A stretch of DNA of 64,000 bases from Candidatus Saccharibacteria bacterium UBA1932 (GTDB taxonomy: Bacteria > Patescibacteriota > Saccharimonadia > Saccharimonadales > Saccharimonadaceae): the NCBI GenBank assembly GCA_002337095.1, contig DDFI01000004.1:1-64000 (forward strand), read 5' to 3'. The notes below the pieces were generated by a model. That model searched no databases. It had not been told where the DNA came from and worked only from the letters and a program-made list of their open reading frames with translations. Of the stretch, positions 61,317 to 64,000 are shown piece after piece. The translations under genes and the position numbers were made by a program. Position 1 is the stretch's first letter, and every line of letters starts with the position of its first letter.

Positions 61317-62888
61317 ATGAAAGCATGGTGGGACATAACCGCGCTCTATCAAATATATCCGCGGAGTTTTCAGGACAGCAACGGCGATGGCACGGGCGAT
61401 ATTCCGGGGATTATTTCGCGGCTCGAATACCTTGTCGATCTCGGGATTGATGCGGTGTGGATTTCGCCGATGTATGCCTCGCCGCAGGCCGATTGTGGCT
61501 ACGATATCAGCGACTATCGCGCGATCGACCCTGTTTTTGGCACGATGGACGACATGGATCGATTGATCGCAGAAGCCCACGCTCGCGGCCTCAAGATCAT
61601 GATGGATTATGTGCCAAATCACACCAGTATCGAACACGAATGGTTCCGTCAGGCGCGGCAATCGCGCGACAATCCGTATCGGGATTTCTATGTCTGGCGC
61701 GATCCGGTCGATGGCCACGAGCCGACCAATTGGATCAGCTTGGCAGGGGGCCGATCCTGGACATTCGACGAACCGACGGGGCAATATTATCTGCATTCAT
61801 TCATGCCCGAGCAGCCCGATCTCAACTGGGACAATCCGCGGGTTCGCGATGCTATGCACGACGTGTTGCGCTGGTGGTGCGAGCGCGGGATCGATGGATT
61901 TCGGGTAGATGCCGAGTGGCCAATCTCTAAGCGCTACGTCGATGATACGGTAAGCGAGCACGGCGATCCCGATCCCGAGCACTACGGCCACTACCTGCAC
62001 GACGCCTGCAAAAACGGCCCCCACATGCTGCGTTACATGCGCGAAATGACCGACGTTGTGGCGGCTTACCGCGATCGATTCATGGTATTTGAATATTATA
62101 CCGATGAGAATTTGGGTGAGGAATTACAGGAATATGCTGATATTTTTGCGCTCAATCCACGAGTGGCGTCGCCGTTTGTATTTGATATGTTTCGACAGCC
62201 GTGGCACGCCACTGATCGCAGCCAGCGGATGGCGGCATTGTACGCGCAGTTGCCCCATGGTGCGCGGCCAGTGCATGCGCTTGGCAATCATGATCAGACG
62301 CGTATTGCCAGCCGGTTTGGCGAGGCTGGGGCTCGGGCGCTTGCTGTCATGGAAATGGCGCTGCCGGGCATTCCGACCATCTACTACGGCGAGGAAATCG
62401 GCATGCGAAATTATCATGTGCCGCGCAGTGCCCTTGCCGATAATTTTGGCGATCATGGTGGTATGGGCGGTCGCGATCCGGAGCGCACACCCATGCGCTG
62501 GGATGATTCCGAACAAGCTGGTTTTACGACCGGCCAGCCTTGGCTGCCGATTGGCTCGCAGCTACGATCGTGCAATGTCGCCGCTCAGCAGCTAGATCGT
62601 AATTCTACCTGGGCGCTCTATCATCATCTGCTGCAATTGCGGCGCGATAATCCCGCGCTACGCCACGGTGAGTATCAGCCGCTCGATACGACGAGCGGCT
62701 ATGTGTGGGCATTTGCAGTGAGCCATGGCGGCGAACGCATGGTGGCAGCTATGAATTTTGCCGATCAGCCACAAATGATCGCACTTGACGATACTGCGCG
62801 AGTGATTATTAGCAGCGATCACCATCCGCGGCCGATAGTGCAGGGACATGTGATGCTTGGCGCTTACGAAGCGATTATTTGCCGGTAG
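61317..62888 (+). CDS. GH13 alpha-glucosidase, second copy
   Basis: A 523-residue GH13 enzyme related to its neighbour. ALYQIYPRSFQDSNGDGTGDIPG, MMDYVPNHTS, GIDGFRVDAEWPI with the nucleophile Asp, MVFEYYTDE with the acid Glu, and LGNHDQTR. It is distinct enough to expect a different linkage or chain length. It has its own TATGAT (61303-61308), eight bases before ATG, so it is leaderless. Its end overlaps the convergent glycosyltransferase gene by 14 bases. Confidence 0.9.
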   Translation: MKAWWDITALYQIYPRSFQDSNGDGTGDIPGIISRLEYLVDLGIDAVWISPMYASPQADCGYDISDYRAIDPVFGTMDDMDRLIAEAHARGLKIMMDYVPNHTSIEHEWFRQARQSRDNPYRDFYVWRDPVDGHEPTNWISLAGGRSWTFDEPTGQYYLHSFMPEQPDLNWDNPRVRDAMHDVLRWWCERGIDGFRVDAEWPISKRYVDDTVSEHGDPDPEHYGHYLHDACKNGPHMLRYMREMTDVVAAYRDRFMVFEYYTDENLGEELQEYADIFALNPRVASPFVFDMFRQPWHATDRSQRMAALYAQLPHGARPVHALGNHDQTRIASRFGEAGARALAVMEMALPGIPTIYYGEEIGMRNYHVPRSALADNFGDHGGMGGRDPERTPMRWDDSEQAGFTTGQPWLPIGSQLRSCNVAAQQLDRNSTWALYHHLLQLRRDNPALRHGEYQPLDTTSGYVWAFAVSHGGERMVAAMNFADQPQMIALDDTARVIISSDHHPRPIVQGHVMLGAYEAIICR

Positions 62889-64000
62889 GTTTGTTGCGTT
62901 TTATCGGAGCGATGGCGGCGGTTTTTTTGGCCAGCGGACGCTTGATCTGCGACCATTTGCGTTGCAGGCTGCGCGCGGCATTCGGGCGGCGAATGCGGCT
63001 AGATGGCGGCGTAACAATACGGGTGAGGACTTGGTCGTAGCCGTCAATCATACGCGCCAGTGAGAAGTGGGCAACTGCGTGCTCGCGGCATTTTTTGCGG
63101 CTGAGCTTGGAGAGTTTTTCGATGGCGAGAATCATTTCGGCGCTGTTATCGACGATGTAGCCGCTGACGCCATCCTGGACAACTTCGGGCACAGAGCCGC
63201 GACGAAACGCAATCACCGGTGTGCCGCAAGCGCCGGCCTCGGCCATGGTTAGGCCAAATGGCTCTTCCCACTGGATTGGCACCAGTAGCGCCGCCGCGGT
63301 CTGGTAATATTTGACCAGCTGGTCGCGGCCCAGCATGCCCAGGAATAATACTTTGTCATCGAGGTAGGGCTTGACATGCTCGTCGTAATACCACTGGTCG
63401 GAGCGCGAGAGCGAGCCCGCGATCAGCAGGCGAACTTTGGCATCGCGCGCTGCCTGAATTGCTTCGCGGACGCCTTTTGCGGGCGTAATGCGGCCCGAGA
63501 ACAACACGTAGTTTTCACGTTCAGGATTTTTTGCTGGTACGAAAAAGTCGGTATCGATGCCGTTATACACAGTGCCGGCGTAGTTGAGATCGGGTGCGCC
63601 GCGCCGCTGATTGTCAGAGATCGAAATAAAATGTTGGTTTGGTGATGCGTGCGCCTCGATGACTTCGCGGCGAATCGGATCGATAAAGTCATGCAGTACG
63701 TGCACAATTGGCACGCCTGGAAATAGCGGGCACAGCGGCAGGACAGACTCAAAATGATGGAACAGCACCACGTCGTACTCGCCGCTCTTTGCACGTTCAA
63801 GCATGGTGCGTGCAAGCAATGTGTCGGCAAGGGCAAAGCGATAGTTTTCGAACAGATCCGCGGTGCCCACGAGCGCGTCGAGTTCTTTCTGCGAGACTGC
63901 AAGTGGTCGCAAGCCGCAGGTTTCGATATTTGTAACGTCGAGATCGGTCCCCTCGGGGCCGTAGAATGTCACCTTGTGCCCGGCAGCCGTGAGGCCCTCG
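62875..64000 (-). CDS. Glycosyltransferase family 4 (partial)
   Basis: A GT-B glycosyltransferase of the group 1 / GT4 type, cut by the window edge at its N-terminus. The reading stays open to 64000 (GLTAAGHKVTFYGPEG), the usual second-strand region. The C-terminal nucleotide-sugar domain has FSGRITPAKGVREAIQAA, FLGMLGRDQLVKYYQTAAALLVPIQWEEPFGLTMAEAGACGTPVIAFRRGSVPEVV, with the EPFG..MAEA motif. A basic tail follows. It may make glycans or compatible solutes; next to trehalose/glucan genes a link is possible but unproven. Confidence 0.88.
   Translation of the reverse strand, partial: EGLTAAGHKVTFYGPEGTDLDVTNIETCGLRPLAVSQKELDALVGTADLFENYRFALADTLLARTMLERAKSGEYDVVLFHHFESVLPLCPLFPGVPIVHVLHDFIDPIRREVIEAHASPNQHFISISDNQRRGAPDLNYAGTVYNGIDTDFFVPAKNPERENYVLFSGRITPAKGVREAIQAARDAKVRLLIAGSLSRSDQWYYDEHVKPYLDDKVLFLGMLGRDQLVKYYQTAAALLVPIQWEEPFGLTMAEAGACGTPVIAFRRGSVPEVVQDGVSGYIVDNSAEMILAIEKLSKLSRKKCREHAVAHFSLARMIDGYDQVLTRIVTPPSSRIRRPNAARSLQRKWSQIKRPLAKKTAAIAPIKRNKPTGK

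Overview
The window looks like the chromosome of a Candidatus Saccharibacteria (TM7) / Patescibacteria cell. Genes are tightly packed, and the core set is what this lineage usually keeps: RuvX, MltG, Obg, UvrA/UvrC, LigA, L25, TypA, SecG, a LysM-CHAP wall hydrolase, a type IV pilin-like protein and a lone short PaaX/Cas2-like regulator. No biosynthetic pathway for amino acids or nucleotides is seen. The assignment rests on gene content and style only. A very GC-rich recombinase that looks actinobacterial fits a lineage known to live on actinobacterial hosts.

Layout. 1-30.2 kb is ordinary chromosome: division/envelope genes (FtsA/PilM-like, a single-pass surface protein, RuvX, MltG, LysM-CHAP, Obg), a regulator between two 38-bp operator-like dyads, DNA repair (ExoI, UvrA, UvrC), DedA, L25, an HrpA-type helicase with two unknown genes, an ABC exporter, TrhO, peptide deformylase, a frameshifted Nudix gene, an SDR, a pilin, PepP, SecG and a peptide-binding protein. 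30.3-34.0 kb and 35.6-45.9 kb are two related mobile elements, each at the 3' end of a tRNA-Leu gene (GAG and UAA). 46-54.2 kb is chromosome again (LemA cluster, LigA, MazG-like, RRM protein, a DNA-hypermodification-type protein). A GC-rich recombinase relic follows tRNA-Ala at 54.5-55.9 kb. The window ends with TypA and a trehalase / GH13 / GH13 cluster, with a convergent glycosyltransferase cut by the edge.

The two tRNA-Leu elements are the most interesting part. Each is built of modules. An integrase module lies between inverted arms of 130 or 135 bp starting CACCAA and ending TTGGTG, and abuts a cargo module between inverted arms of 161 or 252 bp. The cargo arms of the two elements differ in sequence but share two short boxes and the same foldback architecture, with stems that differ by compensating changes. 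Element 1 carries a methyltransferase and an HD-domain protein. Element 2 carries a 64-codon peptide gene, a full leucyl-tRNA synthetase, an Ldh_2-family dehydrogenase, an HPr-kinase-like ATPase, a ProRS-like protein with altered class II motifs, a stand-alone CysRS-tail-like protein and a cupin. I read this cargo as a candidate peptide- or amino-acid-modifying system with LeuRS as possible immunity; that reading is inference.

Expression signals: at least fifteen genes have a TATAAT-like -10 hexamer only 6-11 nt before the start codon and no Shine-Dalgarno sequence, which predicts many leaderless mRNAs. Genes inside operons instead use AGGAGG-type sites.
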